Source of the DNA: Brachymonas sp049977365
Lineage (GTDB): Bacteria > Pseudomonadota > Gammaproteobacteria > Burkholderiales > Burkholderiaceae_C
Length of the DNA stretch: 64,000 nt
Direction: 5' to 3'
Assembly: GCF_049977365.1 (NCBI RefSeq)
Contig: NZ_JBNGEN010000001.1
Coordinates: 434,001-498,000, forward strand
Of the stretch, positions 44,000 to 52,780 are shown piece by piece. The position numbers and the translations under genes are program-made. The stretch's first letter is position 1. Each line of letters opens with the position of its first letter. The notes under the pieces were generated by a model that had not been told where the DNA came from, did not search any database, and saw only the letters and a list, made by a program, of their open reading frames with translations.

Positions 44000-46087
44000 T
44001 CAGTGCAATGCGCGATAGATCTGCCCCGCCAGCTCGTGTGAGATGCCTTCGACGGTAGCCAGATCCTCCTCGGAGGCACGCGAGACGCCGGCCACTCCGC
44101 CGAAACGCTGCAGGAGCCGCGCACGACGCTTGGGCCCCACGCCTGGAATATCTTCGAGACGGCTGGCTCCCGTGCGCACGCGCGCACGCTTGGCGCGCAT
44201 GCCGGTAATGGCAAATCGGTGCGCCTCGTCACGAATCTGCGCCACGAGCATCAGCGCAGCGGAATCACGGCCCAGCCAGATTTTCTCGCGCCCATCCGCG
44301 AACACCAGTTCTTCGAGTCCTACCTTGCGCCCCTCCCCCTTTTCGACCCCGACAATGCGGGAAAGGCTGATGCCCAGTTCGCTGAACACTTCACGTGCGA
44401 CCGAGACCTGTCCCTTGCCCCCATCGATGAGCACGATGTCAGGCCAGCGCGGTGCCGTACTCCCTGCAGACTCTGCCCCGGAGGTGTCCGGCGTGACGGA
44501 GAGCGCGGTGTCGTGCCCCTGCTCCGCCATTTTTCCATAGCGGCGCTGAAGGACCTGGCGCATGGCGGCATAGTCGTCGCCCGGGGTGATGTCCCGAATG
44601 GTGTAGCGGCGGTACTGTGCTGGCTGCATGGCATGCTGCGCAAAGACCACGCACGAGGCCTGTGTGGCCTCTCCTGCCGTGTGGGAAATGTCAAAGCATT
44701 CGATGTGCAGGCTGTCCATGTCGTCGATGTCAAGCTCAAGCGCTTCGACCAGAGCCCGGGTGCGCGCCTGCTGCGATCCTTCCTCGGCCAGGAGTCTGGT
44801 CAACTGGAGGGCTGCATTCTGTTCGGCCATCTGCAGCCATACGCGCCGATGCTCACGAGGCTGATGCACCAGCTGGATGCGATGCCCGGCCTCCTTCTGC
44901 AAGGCTGCCGCCAGCCCCTTGTCCAGGGGAACACTGGTGAGCAGGAGGGGTGGGATATCGGTTCCCAGATAGTGCTGGGCCACGAAGGCCTCGAGAATGA
45001 GCTGTTCCAGCGACGGGGCGTCCTCTTGCGCCCGATCCCCGTCACCCTCAGCGGCGTGTTCGGGCTGATGCACCCGTGCCGCATCGTCGAGCTGCGAGGG
45101 AAAGTAGGCATGGTCGCCCAGATGACGCCCTCCGCGCACCATGGCCAGATTGACACAGGCCTTGCCGCCCTGCACCCTGACGGCCAGGATGTCGGCATCC
45201 TTGTCCGACCGTGTGTCCTCGACCGCTTGCTGATGGAGAACATTGCTCAGAGCGGCGATCTGATCGCGCAGCTCGCCTGCCTGCTCGAATTCCAGACGTG
45301 CAGAATGGGCCTGCATGCGCTCCTGCAACTGTTGCAGCAGGGTATCGGTGGCCCCTTCGAGAAACTCGATGGCATGGGCCACATCGCGGGCATAGGTTTC
45401 CTCGTCGATCAGGCCGACACAGGGACCGCTGCACCGCTTGATCTGATAGAGCAAACAGGGGCGCACGCGATTGCCGAAGACGGAATCCTCGCAGGTGCGC
45501 AGACGAAAGACCTTCTGCAGCAACTGGATGGTTTCCTTGACAGCCCAGGAATTGGGATACGGACCGAAATAGCGGTGTCGGCGATCGGTGGCACCACGGT
45601 AATACACCATGCGTGAGAAATCCGTGGCCCGTGGATGCCCTTCGGATGCCGAATGTGACCGGGCCGTCTGCCCCGAACCGGTGAGCTTGAGGTAGGGGTA
45701 GCTCTTGTCATCCCGGAAAAGGATGTTGTATTTGGGCTTGAGTGTCTTGATGAGGTTGTTTTCAAGGATCAGTGCCTCAGCCTCCGAGCGCACCACCGTC
45801 ACCTCCAGCCGAGCGATCTTGCTGACCATGAAGCCGATGCGCGTGCCGCCATGATCCTTCTGGAAATAGCTCGACACCCGCCGCTTCAGATTCACGGCCT
45901 TGCCCACATACAGCACCTGGCCTGCCGCATCGAAATAGCGATACACCCCGGGCAGCAACGGCAGAGCGGCTACCTGCGCCAGCAGTTCCGGTGGATGCAC
46001 GGATGCCACTGGTGCGGGAACATCGCCGGGATCTGTAGGCGATGGCTGAGAGGGCTGTTGTGCAGAAGGCGTGACCATGCCGCCCAT
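44000..46087 (-). CDS. uvrC: UvrABC system protein C (excinuclease subunit)
   Basis: 695 residues. The GIY-YIG nuclease domain is at about residues 43-80 (LPGVYRYFDAAGQVLYVGKAVNLKRR). It is followed by a Cys-rich region (RPCLLYQIKRCSGPCVG), a UVR motif (SARLEFEQAGELRDQIAAL), an RNase H-like second nuclease domain (HIECFDISHTAGEATQASCVVF, IVLIDGGKGQ) and a C-terminal helix-hairpin-helix pair (LEDIPGVGPKRRARLLQRFGG). It makes both incisions in nucleotide excision repair. Extra inserted segments around residues 340-360 and 520-545 make it longer than E. coli UvrC (610). Start may be Met1 or Met4. Confidence 0.97.
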   Translation of the reverse strand: MGGMVTPSAQQPSQPSPTDPGDVPAPVASVHPPELLAQVAALPLLPGVYRYFDAAGQVLYVGKAVNLKRRVSSYFQKDHGGTRIGFMVSKIARLEVTVVRSEAEALILENNLIKTLKPKYNILFRDDKSYPYLKLTGSGQTARSHSASEGHPRATDFSRMVYYRGATDRRHRYFGPYPNSWAVKETIQLLQKVFRLRTCEDSVFGNRVRPCLLYQIKRCSGPCVGLIDEETYARDVAHAIEFLEGATDTLLQQLQERMQAHSARLEFEQAGELRDQIAALSNVLHQQAVEDTRSDKDADILAVRVQGGKACVNLAMVRGGRHLGDHAYFPSQLDDAARVHQPEHAAEGDGDRAQEDAPSLEQLILEAFVAQHYLGTDIPPLLLTSVPLDKGLAAALQKEAGHRIQLVHQPREHRRVWLQMAEQNAALQLTRLLAEEGSQQARTRALVEALELDIDDMDSLHIECFDISHTAGEATQASCVVFAQHAMQPAQYRRYTIRDITPGDDYAAMRQVLQRRYGKMAEQGHDTALSVTPDTSGAESAGSTAPRWPDIVLIDGGKGQVSVAREVFSELGISLSRIVGVEKGEGRKVGLEELVFADGREKIWLGRDSAALMLVAQIRDEAHRFAITGMRAKRARVRTGASRLEDIPGVGPKRRARLLQRFGGVAGVSRASEEDLATVEGISHELAGQIYRALH

Positions 46088-46133
46088 TCTAGAAGGCTGT
46101 CTGCTGCAGAGGAATCAAGCACAATAGGTCGCC

Positions 46134-47357
46134 ATGACAGCGCCAGCCCCTTCTTCGATTGTTTCACCCCTGCGCCTGCGCTGGGACATATTCTGCAACG
46201 TCATCGACAACCACGGTGACCTGGGCGTGTGCTGGCGCCTGTGCGCCGATCTGGCAGAACGTGGTCAGCGCGTGCGCCTGTGGGTTGACCATCCGGAAGA
46301 CCTGCACTGGATGGCCCCCGTGGTAGCGCACGGAATCGACGTGTGCCGCTGGACTGCGGAATCCTCAGCCTTGCCGCTCCCGGTGGCAGATGCAGGCGAT
46401 GTGCTGGTGGAAGCATTCGGTTGTGCACTGGGTACGGGAGTGGAGAGTTGGTGGGCCGAGGCGCAGCACCTCCGGGCAGCGCAGGGTCTGGCTGCCGGCC
46501 ACTGGATCAACCTGGAATACCTGACGGCCGAAAGCTACGCCTCGCGCTTTCATCGGCTGGAGTCGCCCGTCATGCAAGGGCCGGCTGCCGGATTGCACAA
46601 GCGCTTCTTTTATCCCGGTTTCACACCCGATACCGGGGGGCTGCTGCGAGAAACGAACCTCCTGGCAAGAGACCCGGCAGCCGAACGCAGCCACCTGTCC
46701 TTTCTGCCCGCCCTGCCCCCCATGCCGTCCGGCAGCCTCACCGTCAGCCTGTTCTGCTACGAGCCTCCGCCGCTCGCATCCTGGCTGGAGCAGCTCTCTG
46801 CAATGCCCTGCCGGCTGCTGGTCACGGCAGGTCGCGCACGCACGGCAGTCCAGAGCTGTATCTGGCCCCTTCTGGCAGACAAGAATCCTGAGCCCCTGCA
46901 GACCCTTGCCTACGGTGCCTGCTCCATCGCGCTGCTGCCGTGGATGTCCCAGCGACAGTTCGATGCCCTGCTGTGGACCTGTGACTTCAACTGCGTGCGT
47001 GGAGAGGATTCGCTGGTACGTGCCCTGTGGGCTGGCCATCCTTTCGTCTGGCACATCTATGCCCAGGAGGATCGCGCCCATCATGCCAAGCTGCAGGCCT
47101 TTCTGGATTGGCTCGATGCTCCCGATGATCTGCGGGAGTTCCATGCCATCTGGAATGGACTCCAGACAGGCCCCCTTCCCTCCCTGACCCCTGCGCGTCT
47201 GCAGAGATGGCGTGACTGCGTGCTTGCCGCCAGGAAGCGCCTGCTTGAACAGAAAGATCTTGCAACGCAGCTGCTGCAGGAAGTGGGTGCACTGCCTCCT
47301 GCACCCTCCGCCGCACTGTCCGTGCCCCCGAACGCCAGCCTCCGCGGCTTGGCCTGA
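46134..47357 (+). CDS. earP: EF-P arginine rhamnosyltransferase EarP
   Basis: 407 residues. Transfers rhamnose from dTDP-rhamnose to Arg32 of EF-P. WDIFCNVIDNHGDLGVCWRLCADL holds the catalytic aspartates near the N-terminus. RGEDSLVRALWAGHPFVWHIYAQEDRAHH is the conserved nucleotide-sugar site. It directly precedes efp, whose product has Arg at position 32, so enzyme and substrate are adjacent. Confidence 0.95.
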   Translation: MTAPAPSSIVSPLRLRWDIFCNVIDNHGDLGVCWRLCADLAERGQRVRLWVDHPEDLHWMAPVVAHGIDVCRWTAESSALPLPVADAGDVLVEAFGCALGTGVESWWAEAQHLRAAQGLAAGHWINLEYLTAESYASRFHRLESPVMQGPAAGLHKRFFYPGFTPDTGGLLRETNLLARDPAAERSHLSFLPALPPMPSGSLTVSLFCYEPPPLASWLEQLSAMPCRLLVTAGRARTAVQSCIWPLLADKNPEPLQTLAYGACSIALLPWMSQRQFDALLWTCDFNCVRGEDSLVRALWAGHPFVWHIYAQEDRAHHAKLQAFLDWLDAPDDLREFHAIWNGLQTGPLPSLTPARLQRWRDCVLAARKRLLEQKDLATQLLQEVGALPPAPSAALSVPPNASLRGLA

Positions 47358-47377
47358 GGCGCAATTCTGGATAGAAT
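47349..47377 (+). promoter_or_regulatory. Promoter of efp inside the earP end
   Basis: TTGGCC (47349-47354), 17-base spacer, TAGAAT (47372-47377). The -35 overlaps the last earP codons. It would give an efp leader of about 130 bases. Confidence 0.55.
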
Positions 47378-47513
47378 GGCAGGCTGTCAAAAAGGCCTCG
47401 CCTTTTCTTTTTCCAGACTGCGCCATGTCCGGTGTTCTTTTTCCGGACCGCGCCCTTGCATCGCCGCCAGAGCGTTCGAGCTTCTTCGAGCGGCACCAAC
47501 CTTTCACATCACC

Positions 47514-48068
47514 ATGAAAATCGCCCAAGAAATTCGCGCCGGCAACGTCATCATGCACGGCAAGGACCCGATGGTCGTTCTGAAAACCGAATACGCCCGT
47601 GGCGGCCGCGGTTCCTCCACCGTGCGCATGAAGCTCAAGAGCCTGCTCAACAACTTCGGTACCGAAGTCGTGTTCAAGGCCGATGACAAGATCGACAACG
47701 TGATCCTCGACAAGAAGGAATGCACGTACAGCTACTTCGCCGACCCGATGTATGTCTGGATGGACAGCGAATACAACCAGTATGAAGTCGAGGCCGAAAA
47801 CATGGGCGACGCCCTGAACTACCTCGAAGAAGGCATGCCCGCAGAAGTGGTGTTCTATGATGGCAAGGCCATCTCCGTGGAACTGCCCACCAGCGTCGTG
47901 CGCGAGATCACCTGGACCGAACCCGCCGTCAAGGGCGACACTTCGGGCAAGGTGCTCAAGCCGGCCAAGATTGCCACCGGGTTCGAGATCGGCGTGCCGA
48001 TCTTTGTGGCTCAGGGTGACCGCATCGAAATCGACACCCGCACCGCCGAGTATCGCAAGCGCGTGTAA
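47514..48068 (+). CDS. efp: Elongation factor P
   Basis: 184 residues with the three beta-barrel domains. It relieves ribosome stalling at proline runs. Loop KTEYARGGRGSSTV places Arg at residue 32, the target of EarP; EpmA/B-type EF-P has Lys near this position. The ATG at 47514 is the family start; the frame stays open back to 47376 across the promoter and is not coding there. Confidence 0.97.
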   Translation: MKIAQEIRAGNVIMHGKDPMVVLKTEYARGGRGSSTVRMKLKSLLNNFGTEVVFKADDKIDNVILDKKECTYSYFADPMYVWMDSEYNQYEVEAENMGDALNYLEEGMPAEVVFYDGKAISVELPTSVVREITWTEPAVKGDTSGKVLKPAKIATGFEIGVPIFVAQGDRIEIDTRTAEYRKRV

Positions 48069-48139
48069 GGTGCAGGTCGCGGCTGCGACAGCGCTCGCAG
48101 CAATCGACTGCATGGCCTGCAAAGGCTGTGCCCAGGATG

Positions 48140-48165
48140 AAAAGGCTTCTCAGGAAGCCTTTTTT
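48140..48165 (+). terminator. Rho-independent terminator of efp
   Basis: AAAAGGCTTC / GAAGCCTTTT stem, loop TCAG, T6 tail. Confidence 0.88.
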
Positions 48166-48288
48166 CATTGGAACTGCAAAGACCCGCGCCGGTTCGCGCC
48201 GTCATGGAGGAGACTCCCGGATTCCCGGAGGTGCCTGCCAGTGCCGTCCCCCTCCCTTCTTCACCCTACAAGGAAAACGTTCTGCATC

Positions 48289-49212
48289 ATGGATCTGCAC
48301 GACAACGACAGCACGCTGGAGCAGCATCGCATGGCCCATGCATGGGAGGAAATGCGGGTGCTCGACAGCGCGGGGATCTCGCTGCCTCCCAAGGCGAGTC
48401 GCATCGCATTCGACGATCCCGAGTTCCTGCTCCGTTCCGAAACCCGGCACATTCGGCTTCAGCTCGAAATGCTCAAACCGGAGCTGGAACTGCAGCGGCA
48501 GGAGATAGACCACACCATCGTCGTCTATGGCAGTGCGCGTGTGCGTTCATCCGAAACCGTGGAACACACCATCCAGACGGCTGCCGAGCAGGGACATCCA
48601 CTTGCGGCGGCCGAGCAGGCTCGGATGCGACGGGGGGCTACCCAGTACGAGGCAGCGCGCCGGTTTGCCCATCTGGTGGCCACCCATAGCCAGGGGCGAC
48701 CACGCCATGCCCATCTGTATGTCTGCACGGGAGGAGGCCCAGGCATCATGGAAGCGGCCAACCGCGGCGCCTTCGAGGCAGGAGAACCCACGCTGGGCTT
48801 CAACATCACCCTGCCTCATGAACAACACCCCAATCCCTACATCACGCCTGCGCTGAATTTCACCTTCCATTACTTCGCCATGCGGAAGATGCACTTCATG
48901 ATCCGGGCCAAGGCGCTGGTGGTCTTTCCAGGAGGATTCGGCACGCTCGACGAGCTGTTCGAAGTCATCACCCTTGTGCAGACGCACAAGATCAGGAACC
49001 GCGTGCCGATCGTCATGTACGGTTCCGCTTACTGGAAACGCCTGCTCGATCTCGACCTGCTGGTGGAGGAAGGAATGATCGCTCCAGGCGACCTGGACAT
49101 GCTCAGCTATGTGGACAGCCCGGAAGATGCCTGGCAGGCCATCCGTGACTTCTACCAGCCTGCGTGCGGAGGGGGACATGCCCCTTCGGGACTGTGTGAT
49201 CTGTTCAGATGA
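48289..49212 (+). CDS. LOG-family protein, second paralogue (TIGR00730-like)
   Basis: 307 residues from the ATG at 48289. An N-terminal extension of about 90 residues with a helical stretch (RHIRLQLEMLKPELELQRQE) precedes TIVVYGSARV, the start of the LOG fold. CTGGGPGIMEAANRGAFEAG and VVFPGGFGTLDELFEV are the two phosphate-binding motifs. Distinct from the 227-residue LOG gene at 14879. Function in this longer subgroup is not established; a nucleotide phosphoribohydrolase is likely. The start has no strong Shine-Dalgarno. Confidence 0.85.
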   Translation: MDLHDNDSTLEQHRMAHAWEEMRVLDSAGISLPPKASRIAFDDPEFLLRSETRHIRLQLEMLKPELELQRQEIDHTIVVYGSARVRSSETVEHTIQTAAEQGHPLAAAEQARMRRGATQYEAARRFAHLVATHSQGRPRHAHLYVCTGGGPGIMEAANRGAFEAGEPTLGFNITLPHEQHPNPYITPALNFTFHYFAMRKMHFMIRAKALVVFPGGFGTLDELFEVITLVQTHKIRNRVPIVMYGSAYWKRLLDLDLLVEEGMIAPGDLDMLSYVDSPEDAWQAIRDFYQPACGGGHAPSGLCDLFR

Positions 49213-49370
49213 CACCCTCTGCAGGGCGTTCGGCAGAACGCTCGAGTGCCTGCGGGGATTTTCCTGGGATGGTTTCTGCACCTGCGGACGAAGGCACAAT
49301 AGGAGCATACGAAGAGGAAACCCCGGTCTTCTCTTTCCTTCTTTGTTCCCCTTTTCCAAGGAGCCTTCTC

Positions 49371-49583
49371 ATGAAACGCTGGTATCTGCTGTGTCTTCCC
49401 CTAACGGCCACTCTGCTCGGAGGCTGTGTGGTGCTCGATCCCGACATGCCGCATGACCGCGGCCGCGCCGTCGGTCAGCACAGCCACTGCCCGCCCGGAC
49501 AGGAACGCAAGGGCAACTGTACTCCCGAGGGAGGATTCGTTCCTCCGGGACATCAGCAGGACGGACGCTCCATCGAACGCTGA
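49371..49583 (+). CDS. Small predicted lipoprotein
   Basis: 70 residues. A signal peptide with lipobox LGGC (LPLTATLLGGCVVLDPD) would give a lipidated Cys near residue 21. The mature part is short and Gly/Pro/Cys-containing, with CPPGQERKGNC, a motif recalled from small uncharacterised lipoproteins. AAGGAG lies eight bases before the ATG. Function unknown. Confidence 0.65.
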   Translation: MKRWYLLCLPLTATLLGGCVVLDPDMPHDRGRAVGQHSHCPPGQERKGNCTPEGGFVPPGHQQDGRSIER

Positions 49584-49684
49584 TCGGTACCCGCCAGAGG
49601 TCACGCACCGCCTCCTCTGCCCTGTCCCGCTCCAACTCGAGCGGCCCATTCATGATGTGGGCGCATCACACGCCCCGAGGATGG

Positions 49685-51307
49685 CTATGCCGCTTCCTCC
49701 TCCTCTGGGGCAGACGCTCCCTGCCCACCCTCCAGACCCAGCACGTGCTGGGTCTGTTCGTCTGGAAGGGCCTCTGCGCTGCGCAGGGCGCGCTGCATGG
49801 CCCGGTTCCGGACTTCCGCCTGATCGAGGGTATTCATGACGACCTGAGTCTGCTTGCGGATGCGCCCCAGGACATCGCCGAACTTGCCGAATTCGGTTTT
49901 GACCGCCCCCAGAACCTGCCATACCTCGCTGCTGCGCTTTTCGAGCGCCAGGGTTCGGAATCCCATCTGCAGTGAGTTGAGCATGGCCAGTAGAGTTGTC
50001 GGACCTGCCAGAGTGACATGGAAGTCGCGCTGCAACCCCTCGATGAGACCGGCTCGGCGCAACACTTCGGCATAAAGCCCTTCCGTGGGCAGGAACAGAA
50101 TCGCGAAATCGGTGGTGTGGGGAGGATCGATGTAACGCTCGGCAATGGAACGTGCTTCGGTACGCACGCGGGCCTCAAGCTGGCGCGCAGCGGCATCAGC
50201 CGCCTCGGGATCTGCCTGCTGCTGTGCCTGCAGGAGCCGCTCGTAGTCCTCATTGGGAAACTTGGCATCGATGGGCAGCCACAGGGGCGTGCCATCTTCC
50301 TTTTTGCCGGGCAGTCGAATGGCAAAGTCGACCGCCTGCCGGCTGCCGGGATGCACCTGTACCTGCGCAGCATACTGCTCGGGCGAAAACACCTGTTCGA
50401 GCAGGGCCCCGAGCTGCGCTTCGCCAAACATCCCGCGGGTCTTGACATTGGTGAGGAGATGCTTGAGATCGCCCACCCCCTGTGCCAAAGTCTGCATCTC
50501 GCCCAGCCCCTTGTAGACCATTTCGAGACGTTCGGCCACTTGCCGGAAACTCTCTCCCAGCCGCTGCTGCAGCGTGGCATGCAGCTTCTCGTCCACCGTT
50601 TGCCGCATCTCATCGAGCTTGCCGGCATTGCTCTGCTGCAGCTGGGTCATCTGCGTTTCCAGCGTGAGGCGCATTTCCTGCAGGCGGCGTGCGTTGGCTT
50701 CGGTCAGTGCCTCCAGCTGCCGTGCAAGCGTATCGGACACCTGTTTCTGCATCGCACCGAGGCCCGCCTGCACGCCCAGAAGCTGGCGCTGCATCAGCTC
50801 TGCACTTTCCTGCAGTCTGGCCTGCAGTGTCTGCTGCAGCGTATTGCCCACCAGCGCCCGCATCTGACCAATCTGCTCGGAGTTGCTGGCCAGCAGCTGG
50901 CCCAGCTGATGTTCGAGCGTGCCGCGCACCTCATTCATGCGCTGGACATTCCCCTCATAAAGTGCCCCCAGCTGCTGATTCAGGGTGTCATGCACGATAC
51001 GCTGCATCTGGGTCAGCTGCTGCGCAAAGGCATCGAGTTGCTGTGCCTGTCCCCGTGCCGCCTCGGCTCCGTGCTGGACGAGCGCAGACTGGAACTGTCC
51101 CAGGGTATGCACCTGCTCCTGACGGTTGTCTCTGGCGGTCTCGGCCAGCTCGCGCCGGAGCTCACGCTCGAGACGCTCGTTGCCACTTTGAATTACCTGC
51201 AGCAGACCGCGTTCGTCGAATTTGCGCTGCCACAGCAGATAGGTCAGGACAAGATTGAGGATCAGCAGGCACAGCAGGCCTACACTCAGCAGGATAGTGG
51301 CAGTCAT
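49685..51307 (-). CDS. rmuC: DNA recombination protein RmuC
   Basis: 540 residues. One N-terminal membrane helix (TILLSVGLLCLLILNLVLTYLLW), a long coiled coil to about residue 270, and the RmuC nuclease-like domain (MFGEAQLGALLEQVF, PIDAKFPNEDYERLL, DFAILFLPTEGLYAEVL). The coiled coil contains a duplicated unit: residues 101-168 align to 186-253 with an 85-residue offset, about half identical. E. coli RmuC has 475 residues. RmuC limits short-inversion recombination. The start overlaps the preceding dehydrogenase stop as ATGA. Confidence 0.93.
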   Translation of the reverse strand: MTATILLSVGLLCLLILNLVLTYLLWQRKFDERGLLQVIQSGNERLERELRRELAETARDNRQEQVHTLGQFQSALVQHGAEAARGQAQQLDAFAQQLTQMQRIVHDTLNQQLGALYEGNVQRMNEVRGTLEHQLGQLLASNSEQIGQMRALVGNTLQQTLQARLQESAELMQRQLLGVQAGLGAMQKQVSDTLARQLEALTEANARRLQEMRLTLETQMTQLQQSNAGKLDEMRQTVDEKLHATLQQRLGESFRQVAERLEMVYKGLGEMQTLAQGVGDLKHLLTNVKTRGMFGEAQLGALLEQVFSPEQYAAQVQVHPGSRQAVDFAIRLPGKKEDGTPLWLPIDAKFPNEDYERLLQAQQQADPEAADAAARQLEARVRTEARSIAERYIDPPHTTDFAILFLPTEGLYAEVLRRAGLIEGLQRDFHVTLAGPTTLLAMLNSLQMGFRTLALEKRSSEVWQVLGAVKTEFGKFGDVLGRIRKQTQVVMNTLDQAEVRNRAMQRALRSAEALPDEQTQHVLGLEGGQGASAPEEEEAA

Positions 51308-52338
51308 GTTCTATGAAAGGGAGTCTCAAGTGCCTCGGGATTGAGCGCCGTGAGCGCATGCCCCCTGGTGAAAAAAGTCATCAGATTGTCTGCAGCCAGC
51401 CGTGCCATGGCCAAGCGGGTGGCACGGGTGGCACTGGCTGCGTGCGGCGTGAGCACCACGTTGTGCTGTGCCAGCAAGTCCGGATGCACGTGCGGTTCAT
51501 TTTCGAAAACATCCAGCCCGGCTCCAGCAATCGCCCCCGTGCGCAAAGCCTCTGCCAGGGCAGCGTCATCCACGATGCCCCCACGGGCAATATTGATGAG
51601 CATGGCATGAGGCTGCATGCGGCGCAGCTCGCGGGCTCCGATGATATGCCGGTTTTCGGGAGTCAGCGGCAGCGCCAGCAGGAGGAAGTCCGCAGCCTGC
51701 AGCAGCGCGTCGAACTCCACGAATCGGGCCTTGCAGGCTCGCTCCTCGGCTTCTGGCAGGCGACGCCGGTTGTGATAGAGCACGGGCATGCCGAATCCCA
51801 GCGCCGCCCGGCGCGCAACCGCCTGTCCAATGCGCCCCATTCCCAAGATGCCCAGGGTGGCCCCATGGACATCCTGCCCCAGCAGGATGTCGTAGCGCCA
51901 GCGCTGCCAACGTCCTTCGCGCAGATACTGTTCGGACTCCGTGATCCGTCTTGCCGTGGCCATGAGAAGAGCAAAGGCGAAATCTGCCGTGCTTTCTGTG
52001 AGCACTCCAGGCGTATTCGTAGCCAGCACCCCCTGCGCCGTCATGGCCTGCACATCGAAATTATTGAATCCCACCGCCACATTCGCACACATGCGCAGGC
52101 GCGGACAGGCTGCCAGCAGGGCCGCATCCACCTGTTCGGCAGGTGTCGTCATGAGGGCATCGCAATCGCGTGCCCGCGCGCGTAGTTCCTCGGGAGACCA
52201 CGCATCATCTGCCTGGTTCGCCCGCACTTCGAACACCTGGTGCAACCTGTCGAGAATCTGCGGAAAAATGGCACGTGTCACCAGCAGTACCGGAGGCTGA
52301 GTCGGTCGGCTCCGGGAAGGAGAAAGAGCTTCTGGCAT
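51304..52338 (-). CDS. D-2-hydroxyacid dehydrogenase, glyoxylate/hydroxypyruvate reductase type
   Basis: 344 residues from the ATG at 52338. Substrate-binding lobes flank a Rossmann domain with LGILGMGRIGQAVARRAALG. NIARGGIVDDAAL carries the catalytic Arg region, LDVFENEPHVH the Glu and LTPHAASATRATR the catalytic His. Closest in pattern to GhrB/GyaR-type glyoxylate or hydroxypyruvate reductases; substrate not proven. The frame extends 80 codons further to 52578, but that part is low in conserved features and runs toward the phasin promoter. Confidence 0.88.
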   Translation of the reverse strand: MPEALSPSRSRPTQPPVLLVTRAIFPQILDRLHQVFEVRANQADDAWSPEELRARARDCDALMTTPAEQVDAALLAACPRLRMCANVAVGFNNFDVQAMTAQGVLATNTPGVLTESTADFAFALLMATARRITESEQYLREGRWQRWRYDILLGQDVHGATLGILGMGRIGQAVARRAALGFGMPVLYHNRRRLPEAEERACKARFVEFDALLQAADFLLLALPLTPENRHIIGARELRRMQPHAMLINIARGGIVDDAALAEALRTGAIAGAGLDVFENEPHVHPDLLAQHNVVLTPHAASATRATRLAMARLAADNLMTFFTRGHALTALNPEALETPFHRT

Positions 52339-52616
52339 GGGTTGGTATTCCTTGTTCCACTGTCTGTCCTGCAGCATAGCGACTGCACGGCTCTGTGCCC
52401 ATGTCCCTCCCGAATGACATGGTGTCCAGGTATGCAGACACAGAGGGCTTCGCTCAGGACAGTTCGGCTGCACCAAGGGCAGTGCCTGCGCGTGCCGCCC
52501 GGTCGGAAGCAGCCTGCTTTCATGGGCGTGCCAGAAGGTTGCGCAGGCCTGTTTGAACGCCGTTTCAATTTGTTTCAATTGACTCGATGAATTCTGCTGC
52601 GCCGCACAATGCCGAT
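52339..52616. other. Divergent intergenic region between the dehydrogenase and phasin genes
   Basis: No independent gene seen. The minus-strand frame is open as an extension of the dehydrogenase but looks non-coding. A TTTCAATTTG/TTTCAATTG direct repeat at about 52563-52581 lies upstream of the phasin promoter. Confidence 0.4.
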
Positions 52617-52682
52617 TTGGTGTTTCTTCAATTTGGCCGTATACTAAAAGCCATGTTGCGGTGCAGCAAAATCATTGCAACA
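52617..52682 (+). promoter_or_regulatory. Phasin promoter with TGTTGC/GCAACA inverted repeat
   Basis: TTGGTG (52617-52622), 17-base spacer, TATACT (52640-52645). Just downstream, TGTTGC (52654-52659) and GCAACA (52677-52682) form an inverted repeat with TGCAGCA between. TGC-rich repeats at phasin promoters are where the PHB-responsive repressor PhaR binds in related bacteria, so this is a candidate PhaR operator. Confidence 0.5.
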
Positions 52683-52780
52683 CACCATACCAGCGATATC
52701 TGCGACGCATGGGATGGGCGGTGGTGACACCGTGAAAAGCAATTCGCAGTTGCACCTGTATATCCACTGGAGGAACTATC

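Noticed and set aside
52339..52578. 80-codon N-terminal extension of the 2-hydroxyacid dehydrogenase
   Set aside because: No conserved sequence; the family fold starts after 52338, and the extension covers the divergent promoter region.
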